A DNA stretch of 64,000 bases from Elephas maximus indicus (taxonomy: Eukaryota > Chordata > Mammalia > Proboscidea > Elephantidae). Location: NCBI RefSeq assembly GCF_024166365.1, contig NC_064839.1, positions 35,538,378 to 35,602,377 on the forward strand, in the 5' to 3' direction. The position numbers were made by a program, and so were the translations under genes. Positions 1 to 13,050 of the stretch are shown here, piece by piece (position 1 is the first letter of the stretch; each line of letters opens with the position of its first letter). Under the pieces are notes generated by a model, which was given only the letters and a program-made list of their open reading frames with translations, searched no databases and was not told the DNA's origin.

Positions 1-141
1 CAGCAACTGGTTTACATAGGCTAGGCATCACAGATTCTCTAGAAAGGATTCTTTCCCTCTGCTACAGTTAGAAGAATCCTTTTGCACTTGATAACTGAAG
101 TAGGAACTTTCCTAATGAAGTTTTTTGCTTATTTCCAACAG

Positions 142-2562
142 GCTGCACCTTAAATAGCCAAGAGGTAAGACTCACAGTCCACTATGAAAATGGGTTCACT
201 ATCTCCAGGGAAAACGGAGGCTCTAGCAGCTTATTGTACCGCTACCCTTTTGAAAGGCTGAAAATGTCTGCTGATGATGGCATCAGAAATCTGTATTTGG
301 ATTTTGGTGGTCCTGAGGGAGAGCTGGTAAGAGTGTTTCTGAAAAACATGTTTATTCTTTATGTATTCTCATTCTTTTTGATCACTTCCTACCTCTTGTG
401 TAGAAAATTATAGGACTGACATTTCATTTGGAAACAGGAAATTGTTCTTCAGTTTTCAAGATACTATTGGGTTTGGTTTTGTTTTTTGTTTTTGTTTTTT
501 TCTTCATTTCCCATGTTCAGAAACCATTCGCTTTTAAAAAGCAGTTTTGTTTGAATGTTAGAAATAAAAAGTAGACCCTTTAAGAAACATAGTTTTATCA
601 AAAATAAGATATAAAATACTAAAACTAGTAGACTTTATTAAATAAATTCCATCTTTTACTTTTTCTTATTACTATTACCATCAGTTTGTTGTGATAAGAA
701 TTAAGAGTAATAGAGTGATTGGGTTGTTACAGAAATCTGCTGATCAGAAAAAAAGATAGAGATATACAAATCAGCCATCTTTTTTGGCCTCCTTGTCTGT
801 GAGAGAAAATATCAACAGAACGTCATGATTCCCTTAGAGAGACTAGAGAGATGAACCAAACATACTTCAGGAGCAGTCAGTTATGTATCAACTATGCCTT
901 TTCTCCCTTATCAATAGTAAGTCAGTAGTTCAAGTCTTATATGTAAAATCTTATGTCCACTAACATAGGCACAGTAGGTGTAAATTTGGAAACACAGAAT
1001 CTTGGAATTTTAAAAATAAGAAAAACCTAAGAGCTAGTATATAAAAAAATATAGTTCAGCCTAAATGGGAAAAAATGTGGCTAGAAGCCTTATTTTAAAT
1101 GAACCTTTTGTTAGGAGACTATGGACGGGCCATGGACCAGGGCTTTTCAAAGCTAGAAGCGTTGTTGTTGTTAGGTCTCGTCGAGTTGGTTCGACTCATA
1201 GCAACCCCATGCACAACAGAACAGAACACTGCCCGGTCCTGAGCCATCTTTACAATCATTGTTATGCTTGAGCTCATTGTTGCAGCCACTGTGTCAATCC
1301 ACCTCATTGAGGGTCTTCCTCTTTTCCGCTGACCCTGTACTCTGCCAAGCACGATGTCCTTCTCCAGGGACTGATCGCTCCTGACAACATGTCCAAAGTA
1401 TGTAAGACGCAGTCTGGCCATCCTTGCTTCTAGGGAGCATTGTGGTTGTACTTCTAAGACAGATTTGTTCATTCTTTTGGCAGTCCATGGTATATTCAAT
1501 ATTCTTCACCAACACCGCAATTCAAAGGCATCAGTTCTTCGGTCTTCCTTATTCATTGTCCAGCTTTCACATGCATATGATGCAATTGAAAATACCATGG
1601 CCTGACCCAAGCCATGGCTAGAAGCATTAATGAGAGTTAAATGCTTCTCTCTATTAAACTCATTTCTATTAAATTAGCCAGTTTTTAATAGCAGTTGCCA
1701 TTTAGCAAACAAGGTGTTAGATTATACCTATTTACGTATTTTTAACCCTTGCTTTATATTTAATATATACAAAATTTAGTGATGAAATTAATGCTGTATA
1801 ATTTGGGCTTCTAATAAAGTTGTATCTTTCTTTTAAAAGCACCATTAACTAAACTATGTGCCCTATTCCTTTAAAAGCACAGTTAACTAAACTATGCCCT
1901 ATTCCTGTTCTCTGTTACCAGTGCCAAAGGCTGGCTAACCAGTTGACTCATGCAGCCTGACCCCAGATTCCTTGTTCATCTGGTGGCAGCTGTCCAGATT
2001 GGGGTCCTGTGCTTAGAAGGGTACAACTAGCCTCAAGAGATATTATTCTCACCACAAACCTATAAAGGGTGTCAAAAATCACACCCGTAGATGGTCACGC
2101 TTCAGCTAAGTTCAGTGTGGTTCCATCTGGGAAATATAATTACAACTAATAGTCTCCATATAGGATATTCGTATTTATTTTAAATCCACCACTTTTTAGT
2201 TCTTCCAGCCACGCATGGTGTACACAGTGTACCAACAATTGTATCTTAACTGTAGATGTGAAACTTTACACCAGTGTTTAATTATGACGTAGAATAACCT
2301 TACTTCAGAGTACACTTTTATTTGTGGCTTTTGAGTTCCCAAGAGTTTCCATAGCTTTGGCATATTCTTTATCCAAGCTCTTTTTAAAAAGTAGAACACC
2401 GTATCCAAATAAGTTTGTTTATTAAATTGTCTGTATATGGTAGTGATAATTAATGTCCTTTCCCTGCAGACCATGGACCTGCACTCTTGTCCAAAGCCGA
2501 TTGTATTTGTGTTGCACACTTTCTTGTCAGCCAAAGTCACTCGCATGGGACTGCTTGTGTGA
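142..2562 (+). CDS. SNTB2: SNTB2, beta-2-syntrophin, last two coding exons (3' part of gene)
   Basis: Two exons are visible, 142-326 and 2470-2562; the rest of the gene lies left of the window. The first follows a pyrimidine-rich acceptor ending at 141, enters with two bases of a split codon, and ends before gtaaga. The second follows ctgcag and stops at TGA 2560-2562. Translation gives the end of the syntrophin-unique (SU) domain: [30 protein letters not shown], then [20 protein letters not shown] and the C-terminal KVTRMGLLV. In syntrophins the C-terminal PH2/SU region binds dystrophin, utrophin and dystrobrevin, and the upstream PDZ domain (outside the window) binds channels and kinases at the membrane cortex. 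The 2.1 kb intron between the exons holds an antisense RTE fragment. The TAIL and the gene order SNTB2-VPS4A support beta-2 over beta-1 or alpha. I see no frame disruption. Confidence 0.95.
327..2469 (+). other. SNTB2: SNTB2 last intron
   Basis: GT at 327-328 and AG at 2468-2469. Apart from the RTE fragment at 1161-1616 the intron is AT-rich single-copy-looking DNA; I recognise no RNA gene or other element in it. Confidence 0.85.
1161..1616 (-). mobile_element. RTE LINE 3' end, 5'-truncated, with a short 5' inversion
   Basis: The reverse complement matches the last 440 bp or so of the RTE copy at 26281-29454, from the CATGTGAAAGCTGGACAATG region to the tail, which appears here on the plus strand as gttgttgttgttagg. 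It is flanked by the direct repeat GCTAGAAGC (1152-1160 and 1617-1625), a target-site duplication. The upstream end carries about 17 bp in the opposite orientation, joined at a CCATGG palindrome, which is the pattern left by twin priming. It lies in the SNTB2 intron, antisense to the gene. Confidence 0.85.
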
Positions 2563-5530
2563 GCAGCAAAGAATCAGAAAAGAGCCTTGAATGTCACAAG
2601 AAGTATTTCCACATCGAGGAAAAAAAAAAAGCACAAAAGTGAAAGCTCTTTGCTCTCTCCTCCAACACAGTGCCTTGACAAGGACCTGCAAATCACTGCT
2701 GAACCACAACTGTGTTTAAAGAAGAGCCTACCTTCCACAAGCTACCTTGACCAGAAATTCTAGGACCTCTAAGAAGCTCCAAAATGAAGCTGTTCATTTA
2801 CGTTTTAGTACCGTAATGTGGTTTATAAGTAATTAGGCTTATTTCCCCTGTTAAGAAGGGTGGCTCATTGTTTTGCTTTTTGGACATAATCAGATATCCA
2901 AGAGTTGTTTTCTTTTTCTTCTTCCTGTAGGATTTGTTTTGGGCTTAGCCTTGATCTCTTGTTCAAGGCAGCTGTTCCTTCCCAGGTAATAGTTTGCGGT
3001 AGCTAGTTGCTTCCTGTTCATTTCAGATGGGTTATATGTTTTATTGGAATTTACCATCCTTACTTGCTCCTTTCACTCTGTGACGTGCTTGAGTGTACAT
3101 TACCAGGGTGTTTTTCCACCTGTCATGGCTCTTGCTACATCCCACTCCGGCCATCACTTCCCACCTTATCACAAGCTTTGCCACTCAGAAGTGCTAATGT
3201 TAGGACTTATAACTTGCAAAATTTTATTTGCCTTGCCTTCCAGTCTCTATCTAGTGGTGACCAAATTAAAAAGCAGGTTGGGAACCACTGCTTTGCAAGA
3301 CAGGTTTTGGTCGTTTTAGCCTCTTCTGATTTTATCTTAGGTAGGAGCCAGGAAATATTAAAAAAGGCTTATTTTAAAAGAAAATTCTCATTTTAGCCTA
3401 AGCCATTTTTTATTGCTTACCAGATGTGCCTTTGGTTAGGGTTAGTGGAGCTTTTATTAGCGACTATTTGAATAACTGGATATCACTGCCATTCCAGGGA
3501 CATCATCTATCCTAGTTTTGAGGAATTAAGTCTTTGAGGTAGGTTTCCTTAACTGTCTTTTCTAGTTGGCGAATCTCTTTAAGAAGGACAAGTCCTGAAG
3601 AGCCAGCTTGTTTATAGACTTTGTGGGTGAAGTAAGCTTTTCAGCACAGACATATTCGTGTTGAGTTGCTTTGGGCTGTGTGAACCCATGCAGGATCTTG
3701 TCCCTGGTCCTCTCCCTTTGTGGCAGCAGAGTGGCATGGACAAGCAGCTGCTAATTCAAGACTCAGTGTTGGCTTAGTAACTTATCCTGCAGGGTGCAAG
3801 GTGACGAGACCATAGAACAGCTACCTGGGTTTTATTAAGCATTATTAGATGTCATCATTAGGACATAGTAGCAATTAAGATTGTTGATTTTGAGGTATTA
3901 TAGAATCACATTTGTTTTTTTACTAATTATGAATGAGGTATATATCTGAAAAACATTTAAAATAATGTAATATCTATATAAAACTTCAAGATTAGCACAT
4001 TAATATCCTTGAATCTCAAAGAAGAGTTCAACTAATTTGGATATTCTTTATGCTCTCTGAAGGAAGGTCTAGGAGTACTTCTCATTTTCTAGATATATCA
4101 GGAGTGTCAGAAAGAGGATATGAACACTATGAAGGGTGGAAGAGGGTAGCATTTCAAATAGGAGAAAAGAAAAAAAAAAAAACTCAACTCTGCAAAACTT
4201 GAGCTGTGTGGTTTGAGCGCAGACTGAACAATAGATGGAGCCTGAGAACATGCAGACTCCTGAGCAGAGAGTTCCAGTCAGTTCCAGCTCCAGAGGCAGT
4301 TGTGAGAAGCCCAGCGTCTTCCCTCTGCACATCAGTCATCCTTCCCCATGTCCAGCGAGTGGAACACTACGCAGAGGTTGGGGAGAGATGTCTCTTCTTC
4401 GCTCAGCTCCATATAGCTTTAGAAGGCCCCCAAATGAATTATCTGATTTATTTAAAATTGCAGAAATTAAAATCCAGACTAGAATATGTTTGTCAAGAGC
4501 TTTTTATGTTTTCATAAACCTAATTTTGATTCCATATGAGATAAGTTTGCAAATCAGGGAAGAAAAGCAAGCCTAGAAGGTCCCACTATGGACTTCTGGA
4601 AGCAAGATTTCAACACATAATACTTTCAGATAAGGGAGTTTAGCCGCTCTTTGCAGCAAGAATATCATTAACATGAGAAATTTAACCATGCGGTCACAGA
4701 CGTCAGCAGCAGAGTCATTAGGTTGAGGTTTTCTGTGTTGTTATGAAAGGCTAAGCCACTGACAAAATTTGTGGGAGGAACTTCTGGAGCAACCCTGCTC
4801 ACTAGTTATATGAAAAAGATCTATTAAGAAAGCTGTGATTAAATGTGGGCAGGAGAAACAAGGCATGTGTGCATTTCTGCTCTTTTTGCTCAAGCTTAAA
4901 CTGTCATGTATAGCACCAAGGGTCTTAGGGTTTTTAGTATGTTTTGAATCTTGATGTGAAACGAAAGTATGTGAGAAGGTTTTCTTTGTCCACTAGCAGC
5001 CCCGAGAGCAAGAGTCCTTAAGCTGCTTGTTTTACATACATTAATAGCTTTCCAATCATGGATGACCAGGTTGTTCTTCAATTAAGTTGTGTTTGTGAGA
5101 TTTTCAAACCATAAACAAAGTGCTTTTTATGAATGTGACAGCCTTGATAAATATGTATTTTGTATTTAGATGCCAAAATATGGCAAATTATTTTCAAATG
5201 ATAAGTAAAAATGGGCATTTTTTATATTCCACCTCTTTTATAGAACCAACTAACGTTAAATTTGTTTTTCATTTTGAATTATGAAAATTATTGAGGATGT
5301 TATGGGCTTTTTGTGTGTTGAGTGGAAAGGAAATTGCAGAGTAGTGTTCCTTCATTCAGATGGACCACTTCCTATGCCCACCGAAATCTGGGGCCTAGAC
5401 ATCTTCTCCTTATTCCACATAGATGCCTGTAAGCAGCCAATTGGTGTGTGAAAATTGTTCCTCCTCTTTTGCTAAAACTTTTCTCCATAAAAAGAAAAGG
5501 AAAGGAAAACTTAAAAAGGAAAAAAACAAA

Positions 5531-5689
5531 ACAAACCTGTTGCTGTTGAGTCGATTCCAACTCACAGCAACCCTGTAGGACAGGGTAGAGCTGCCACATA
5601 GAATTTCCAAAGAGTGTCTGGTGGATTCCAACTGCCAACCTTTTGGTTAGTAGCTGTAGCTCTTAACCACTACACCACCAGGGTTTCCA
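5531..5689 (-). mobile_element. AfroSINE, minus orientation (left arm of an inverted pair)
   Basis: Reads cctgttgctgttgagtcgat at its 3' end (left) and ccaccagggtttcc at its 5' end (right), the reverse complement of the AfroSINE core. It is the short form and lacks the middle GAGAAAGATGTGGCAGTCTG block present in its neighbour. Confidence 0.9.
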
Positions 5690-5702
5690 AAAAAAAAAAA
5701 AA

Positions 5703-5899
5703 GGAGCCCTGGTGGCCCAGGGGTGAAGCTCTCGGCTGCTACCCGAAAGGTTGGTGGTTTGAACCCACCAGCCCTCTGTGGGAGAAAGATGTGGCAGCCT
5801 GCTCTCGTAAGGATTACAGACTTGAAAACCATATGGGGAAGTTCTGCTCTGTCCTATAGGATTGTTATGTGTCAGAATTGACTCGATGCAACAGGTTTA
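5703..5899 (+). mobile_element. AfroSINE, plus orientation (right arm of an inverted pair)
   Basis: Starts ggagccctggtggcccaggg with the tRNA-like A-box region, continues ggttggtggtttgaaccc (B-box-like), holds the long-form agaaagatgtggcagcctgc block, and ends gaattgactcgatgcaacag. Only an A-run of about 13 bases separates it from the oppositely oriented copy at 5531-5689. Confidence 0.92.
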
Positions 5900-8800
5900 A
5901 AAAGGAAAGGCTTAGTTTTTCTTTTTCTGAAAAAGGTAAGTTCTTTCCTGAAAAGTCATCAAACCTTACCTGGAAACTAGCATCTAATATTTTACATGAA
6001 GAAATACTTTAATGTATGTTTATACAGTATTTATTAGATAGTTGTAACTGTAAACTCACCTACCTAGTAGACAGAGTTTCAGGTTAAACGTTGGTACATG
6101 TACAGGCAATCAAAAATAATACTTTCAATGTCATTCACCTATCTTAAAGCCATGGTTTAGCACTTCTTTGGCCAGGTAAACTCTGATAGTGCCTGTTTTC
6201 TATCACCTGTACTTTCACAAACTTTGTTGCTAAAAATTATTGCATGGTAAGAGATGCTGAATTATTTATTTCCTATATTTTTATAAGTGAAAAAAATCTC
6301 TAACAAATGGCTAAAGTTGTTACTGATTATTTGTTTTCTTAACTCATCCTCCTAAGCAGAATGGTAACAAAGCTTTTTCCAGCTGATTAAATGCACTTAG
6401 CTGATAAGCCAAAATTTATTCTTAAAAAAAAAATTAAGCTGTGTGGAATCTGGACAAGATTATGTTTCTCCCAGAAAAACAAGCTTCACTGTAAATGGTT
6501 TTGATTGACAAGAAGTGTGACCACATTTGAGAAAAGGTTATGATAGATTTTTAAATCCTGAGAGAACTTCCAGGTCTTCTTGTTTAATTTATATGCATGT
6601 GATTATACTTGTATGTTCTCAAAAACATGGAAGAATGTCCATATTTTTTAATGCAAATTACTTTGTAAGCTGCTATGCAAATTCTCATAAAAGCCCTACC
6701 TACTTAAAGAGTTAAATATTTTTAACGCTTTCAGGGAAGACCTGTAGACTTAAGCACTTTCTCTGCTTTTTTGTATCTTATCTTGGACACTTATGCTGAG
6801 TTATGTTATTTCACTGGTTATAAGCTGTTGATTGTACATAACATTTAAACTATCCAAATAACCAGCATACATTTCCATGTCGCTGCCATCAGTGATTGAG
6901 GCCACAACTGAAATGGCTGGTTAGAAAGCCAAAGGTCTTCTTTTTTTGATCCTTAATGAAGTAAAATGCCAGATCTATTTAGTCCCAAAGCAAATTGCTC
7001 TGGTAGGAGCTGCATACCTATGTGAGGAAAAGAGACATTTAAACTGGGGATCCTGCTTAGACTTCAAGTTGATTTTGACTATAGTCATAGTCATTCTTTT
7101 TACATATGTCTATCAGGTATCATTTTTTTTTTTTTTTATCAGGTATCATATTATGTGCCAGGTGGTATTATATTCAACCTTGGGTTTGGAGATCTCTTTC
7201 CATTAAACTTGAATTGTTATTGTAGCTTTTTTTTTTCCTCCTGAAAATGAAAGCAGAAGAATCAGCCATCTTCTGTCATGTTCTCTCTGCCCCTATTTTA
7301 ATTGTGTGCTAATCTACAATTATTTTGACTTTTCCCATACTGTCTTTAAAAAATGACAGCAGCAGTCTGCTTTTTTTTTTTTTTTTTTTAATCCTTTATT
7401 GTGCTGGCTATGTAGACAATAAATGTTTGATGATAGTTCTAAAATAGTTATACTGTATAACAGAATTATGTATTTTTGAGCAATATAGGAATTCCTATGT
7501 GTAATGATTGAAGTGAACTTTATTTTACACTAGTAATAGACTGCTTAAGTGGCTGTTTTAAAATTCTTTCTCTAAAAAAAAAGTCAGTGATACAAGCCTG
7601 TTCTAATAAAGGATAGAATTTCAAGTTAAGGTAAGGTACAATAAATAGGCACATAGAATACATCTGTTTTCTTGTCTCTTTTTGACACTAGCTAAGCTGC
7701 CAACAGGAAGAATGGTTGTTATGTATTAAAAGAATATTTTAACAAGATACTTTATTTTCTTCTGTTTCAAAATTGATAAACTTCAGCTTAATCGCTTGCC
7801 ACCTCTTCCTTTCCACTTCGGATGACTGAACCGAAGCATAGTCTAGTTTTAAAAGTGAATCTGTATTTGATGCAGTGCATAGATATACCTTTCGCAGATG
7901 AGTGCTTGCTCGCCAATGAACATTTGATTGTATGCAACAAAATCTACCATATGAACCATAATCCTTGAATTGCCCCAAAATAGATTGGTTAAAACTAGAA
8001 TGCTATGATAGAGAAACAATACTTCATTATATTGCAACACTAGGTATCCTGGTAGATTTCTGTTTTCTGAGTCCTCTAAGTACCTTTCTCAGTTTTGCAG
8101 TAATCTTACCATGTCATTGACAGAAGTTTAGTTTAGTTTTTTAGTTTTTGAGCCCTTCTTAATCCAAGTCACATATATACCCTTGGAACCTGATTGATCT
8201 ATCACCTCTTCCAAAGTAGTAGAAGTCTCTTGAATAGACAAAAGGTTCTTTGGGGACTTGAAGAAATATTGAAACTGCAAGTCTAATTAATGGCATTAAT
8301 TCACGTATTCTTTCATTTAATGAGAATTAATTAATATACAGTTCGGGACCAGGAACTCTGAAGGATCCAAAAGAAAGTTCTTGCCCTCAAGTTGCATATA
8401 ATCCATTATTTCATAATAATGGCGTGTCATCCATTTATCAATCAGTGATTAAATAATTAGCCACTTTGTATTTTTACCAAAGTATGTCTGCAGTTCTCTT
8501 TCTCTGGACCTGGCAAACTGGAAAATGTTTAAAGGGATGATTAGGCTTTATCTATGCTGAGCACTTTAGTTTGGGAAGGAAAGTATTGTTAGTAAGATAA
8601 ATCACAACAAAAATTAAGCTCTATTGCCTAAAGTGGTCAATGGGAAAGTCTTTTTTACAAAATGCTTCACTAAACAGCAAAGCTAAATATTCAACTACCG
8701 CCTATTTATAAATTGACCCATTCATTTCCACACTAGTGTCCTTTAAACATTTCATATGCTGAAAGTTCTTTCACATAGTAGATAGAATGTGTCTCCATTA

Positions 8801-10069
8801 ATGATAGAGCAAAGTGAAAATCTTTTAAAACTTAGCAAAATCCCTGTTATTCTAGAACACTCTGGCATTCAAATCCATTAAAAAGGACACCTAAAGAAAA
8901 TAAGGTTAATTGAATTTTTTCATAATTTTCAGACAGTAATAGTCCCTTTCTATCCAGCTTGCCATCCATGTATCACTAGGGTTACCTTTTCAGGCAGCAT
9001 CCCTAATCATGCCCAGGAAGTACCTGAGCTACCTGTGACTAGAGTGATATATACATATAACATGATCAATTGAGCTCCTCTCTCTTTGTTTTTAAGTGTC
9101 CTGGAATTGTGCAGAAAAATTAGGTCATGCCTTCAGTTTCGTGGTTCTTACTTTAAACATACCCTTTGACAATTAGGTGCTAATGATTGTACAGTATCAT
9201 TACCAGCACATAAGTATTGTAAGGATCTGTTCCTCCTACGTTGGAAGAAGTATTTTTCTTTTTATCTCTATCCTGTTAGAATGGGTATCAGCTACGTTTT
9301 TTCGCCTCTATTTTGTGAATTTACAGAATGTGGGGAAAAGTAAGTGATTTCAACTGAGTTTCAGGTTTGGCATAATCACCAATCTTGAGGCTATTCTTCT
9401 CATCTTGTAGCAGATCTGCCCTTATAATAACCAGTTTCAGATTTTTTTCCTGTAGTATAGTACTCCAGTGTTATGTTTACAATCTCTTGGATGAGTGCAG
9501 CATTATAAGACCTTGATGCCCAAAGAATCTATTTCCCTTTTGGTACCAGATCCAAGGTCTTCTAGCAAATAACATGGCAAACCACTACGTACGAAGGCCT
9601 ACTTTGGCTAATCTGTGCAAATTCTGATCATACCCACTCATATGTATTCTGTTCCATACAACTTTCATTTTTGTTAAGTATTAAGGCTTAGAAAGAACAA
9701 TACTTCTACAAAGAATTAAAATTATATGATATTGTTTTTTCTTTTTAGAATCCTTTATTTAAACAAGACTTCTTTTAAAATCTTGTTTAAGGTTTAAGTT
9801 TGAAATCTTCTGGTGTCACCAGGCTACCAAATCAAAAATACGTGGCGTAAAACAAGGTGGTATTTTTGTTCTTAATTAAAAAAAGCTTTATGTGTACTCT
9901 ATAAATATAGATGCATAGACAACACTTCCTTTTGAGTTGCAAATCAACATATAACATTGTACATTACAATGAAAATTTGTAACTTAAGGGTATTATATAT
10001 ATAAATACATATATACCTTTGTAACCTTTATACTGTAAATAAAAAATTGCTTTTAGATTTGCATTTTTT

Positions 10070-11110
10070 CTTTTTTTTTTTGTTGGAATAGTTTCAAACC
10101 TATAGGAAAATTTCAAGAACAATAAAAAGAACTCCTACATCCCCTTTACCCAAATTCCCCAATTGTTAACAATTTACTAAATTTATCTTTTTCTGACATG
10201 AAACCCTATCACCTGTAAATTCTCTAGTGTGTACCTCCCAAAAGCAAAGACACTCCCACACTGCCACTATACAACCCTCCCAATCGGGATACCAACATTG
10301 GTGCCACACTGCCATCCGATCCCATTCAAATGATGTCAACCATCCCAACAATGTCCCTTTTTCCTTTCTGGTCCAGAATCCTATCCAGTGCCACATGTTG
10401 CATTTGGTTGTCATACCTCATCAGTTTCTTCAGTCTGGAGCAGCGACCCGGTCTTTTTTCGAATTCTCATGTCCTTGACAATCTTACCGAGCTTAGGTCT
10501 TTCGTTCTGCAGGATGACCCTCTGCCTGGTTCCATCCCATATGACCTCATTATAGATCAGGTCAGGAATTCTGGGCAAGAATACCAAAGAAGTGATGCTG
10601 TGCCCTTCTCAGAGTATGTCACCTCATCCCACACTGGTGATGCTAACTTTGATCACCTAGTCAAGTTAGTGTCTCTACCATTTTTCCCTGTGTATTTGAT
10701 TAGCATTTTTGTGGTGTAGGTATTTTGATACTATGCCAGTATGCTGTTCTTCATCAGACCTCCACCCACTAGCCTTAGCCTCCGTTGATATAGAACCCTG
10801 GTGGCACAGTGGTTAAAGCCCTTGGCTGCTAACTGAAAGGTCGGTGGTTCAAACCCACCAACTGCTCTGCAGGAGAAAGATGTGGCAGTCTGCTTCCGTA
10901 AAGATTTACAACCTTGGAAACCCTATGGGGCAGTTCTACTCTGTCTATAGAGTGGCTGTGAGTCTGGAATCGACTCGACAGCAGTAGGTTTACCTGTATT
11001 GTCTACCATTGTGATGGTTACCAGATGGTGACTATTACTATCATTCCTTCTACATTTATCAGTTAGCATTCTATTGTAAGTAAGAATTTCCTCTCCCCCT
11101 CCCCCACACA
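10070..11110 (-). mobile_element. Old L1M-type LINE 3' region, antisense
   Basis: The phrases agaactcctacatccccttta, gcaagaataccaaagaagtg and actttgatcacctagtcaag are typical of the reverse complement of ancient eutherian L1 3'UTRs. The copy is diverged and split by the AfroSINE at 10793-10992. The exact subfamily cannot be named by eye. Confidence 0.65.
10793..10992 (+). mobile_element. AfroSINE, long form
   Basis: Contains accctggtggcacagtggtt, aggtcggtggttcaaaccca, gagaaagatgtggcagtctg and gaatcgactcgacagcagta: the full head, middle and tail of the family. It is inserted in the old L1M element. Confidence 0.95.
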
Positions 11111-11129
11111 TTTATTGATTGATTGATTG

Positions 11130-12300
11130 ATGTTAAAGATTCTTGGATTCCTATTTTTTAATTGGTTAACAATTTTAAATGGGATTAACAATATATTTAT
11201 TTTTATATCCCAAAAGAATTCTAGATTTAGCCAGGGGGATCCTCTTCAAACTGGCTACTGTGTCCTTTTGATATGGACCCATCATTCTTTAAACATTTAT
11301 TTCTGGCACAACAAAGACTCATCTTGTACTTTCCTGCTCCAGGCCTGAAATCAGCCGTTTCTCCAAGAAGCCTACTGTAATATGGCTTCTGCCTCCATCA
11401 CTTCACTGAAACTTCCCAGGCTGAGGTCATTGGGGTCTTCCATATCATTGCCTCCTTCTCAGCTGCATTAGGTACTTCTGTCCCTTACCTCCTTATCAAC
11501 AATCCTCCCCCTGAGACACTCCTCCCCTGACTACCAAGACACTCTTCTGGCCTACCTCTCCAGCTCTCTTTCTGAGCTTCTTTTGCAAGCTCACCCTCCC
11601 CTGGTTGGCCAACAAACTTTAAAGCTCACTCCTCCCCTCACCCTACACGCTAGTCTTCCCTAAGAGTTCTCACTCACATAGCTTCCATTCCTACTCGTAT
11701 CCAGATGTCTCGCAGATGTGAACCTCCAGCCCTCATCTTCTGAGTTTCTGATGCAGTATATCCAGCTGACACTTGTTTTTACAGGGATATTTCAAAAGCA
11801 CCTCACATTCAAGATCTTCACCCACCATCTCTCAAACCTGGCCTTTGTTCAGTGTTCTCTATCTCAGTAGCACCACCATCCGTCCACCTGCCAAAGCCAG
11901 AAACCCAGGAGTCATCCTTGACCCCTCCTGCCCTTCATGCCCTGTATCTAATCCATTTCTAAGTGTTTATTGTTTGCCTTCCAAACCTCTCCTCTCTGCA
12001 TACATTTCTCCATAGCCCTCCCCCTGGCCCAAGCTTCCCTTACTCTTCTGGACTATGCCAACAGCTTCATATTGCAATAGTTCACCTCTCCTTCCAATCT
12101 GCTCTCTATACTAGGTTTAGAGTCCTCTATCCAAAATGCAAAATGACAAAACAAAACAAAAAAAACTTATTTAAAATATGGTTTATCATTGTTTTTAGGA
12201 TAAAACCCAAAATCTTTACTATAGCCAAATGTCTTGGCACCTGCCCACCTCCCCAGCACCAGTTCACATCAGACTTCACCTTATTTTCTGCTCCAGCAAT
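11130..12300. repeat. Diverged L2-like stretch, otherwise unassigned
   Basis: A C/T-rich stretch with phrases such as ctccaagaagcctactgt and ctccctgg-like cattatcctcc motifs that recall antisense L2, but similarity is weak by eye. The start (from 11107) is a short ATTG run. No gene is supported here. Confidence 0.35.
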
Positions 12301-12356
12301 CTAGGCTTTGTTCAGTTTCATGAAATCCACCAGTGGCCTCTCTGGGTCCTTTACAC

Positions 12357-13048
12357 AGGCTGGGGTCTTAAACGCTAGCAAGCAGCCATCTAAGATGCAT
12401 CAATTGGTCTCAACCTACCTGGATCAAAGGAGAATGAAGAATACCAAAGACACAAGGTAATTATGAGCCCAAGAGACAGAAAGGCCACATAAACCAAAGA
12501 CTACATCAGCCTGAGACCAGAAGAACTAGATGGTGCCCGGCTACAACCGATGACTGCCTGACAGGGAACACAACAGAGAACCCCTGAGGGTGCAGGAGAG
12601 CAGTGGGATGCAGACCTCAAATTCTCATAAAAAGACCAGATTTAATGGTCTGACTGAGACTAGAAGGACCCCGGAGGTCATGGTCCCCAGACCTTCTGTT
12701 AGCCCAAGACAGGAACCATTCCCAAAGCCAACTCTTCAGACAGGGATTGGACTGGAATATGGGATAGAAAATGATACTGGTGAGAAGTGAGCATCTTGGA
12801 TCAAGTAGACACATGAGACTATGTGAGCAGCTCCTGTCTGGAGGGGAGATGAGAGGGCAGAGGGGGTCAGAAGCTGGCCGAATGGACATGAAAATAGGGA
12901 GTGGAGGGAAGGAGTGTGCTGTCTCACCAGGGGGAGATCAACTACGAGTATATAAAAAAAAAAAAAAAACCAGTGCAAACGAGTATATAGCAAGGTATAT
13001 ACAAATTTTTGTACGGGAGACTGACTTGATTTATAAACTTTCACTTAA

Positions 13049-13050
<2 letters not shown>
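12357..13050 (+). mobile_element. L1 3'UTR fragment, sense, ending in a CA microsatellite
   Basis: It is the complement of the antisense L1 3'UTR copies at 59540-61000, sharing aagcagccatctaagatgca, agaactagatggtgcccggc and aactttcacttaaagc. It is truncated at its 5' end and covers only the 3'UTR. The usual A-rich end is replaced by the (CA)n run at 13051-13094. Confidence 0.85.

Larger units (their letters stand above)
2563..10060 (+). other. SNTB2: Probable long SNTB2 3'UTR
   Basis: After the SNTB2 stop there are about 7.5 kb of AT-rich DNA with no recognisable gene. Human SNTB2 is known for a very long 3'UTR, so I infer that this stretch is transcribed. The last good poly(A) signal before the old L1M repeat is AATAAA at 10038-10043. 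Other AATAAA hexamers near 7420, 7600 and 7640 could serve shorter forms. The stretch contains the head-to-head AfroSINE pair at 5531-5899. The extent is inference; only the stop codon and the hexamers are seen. Confidence 0.55.
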
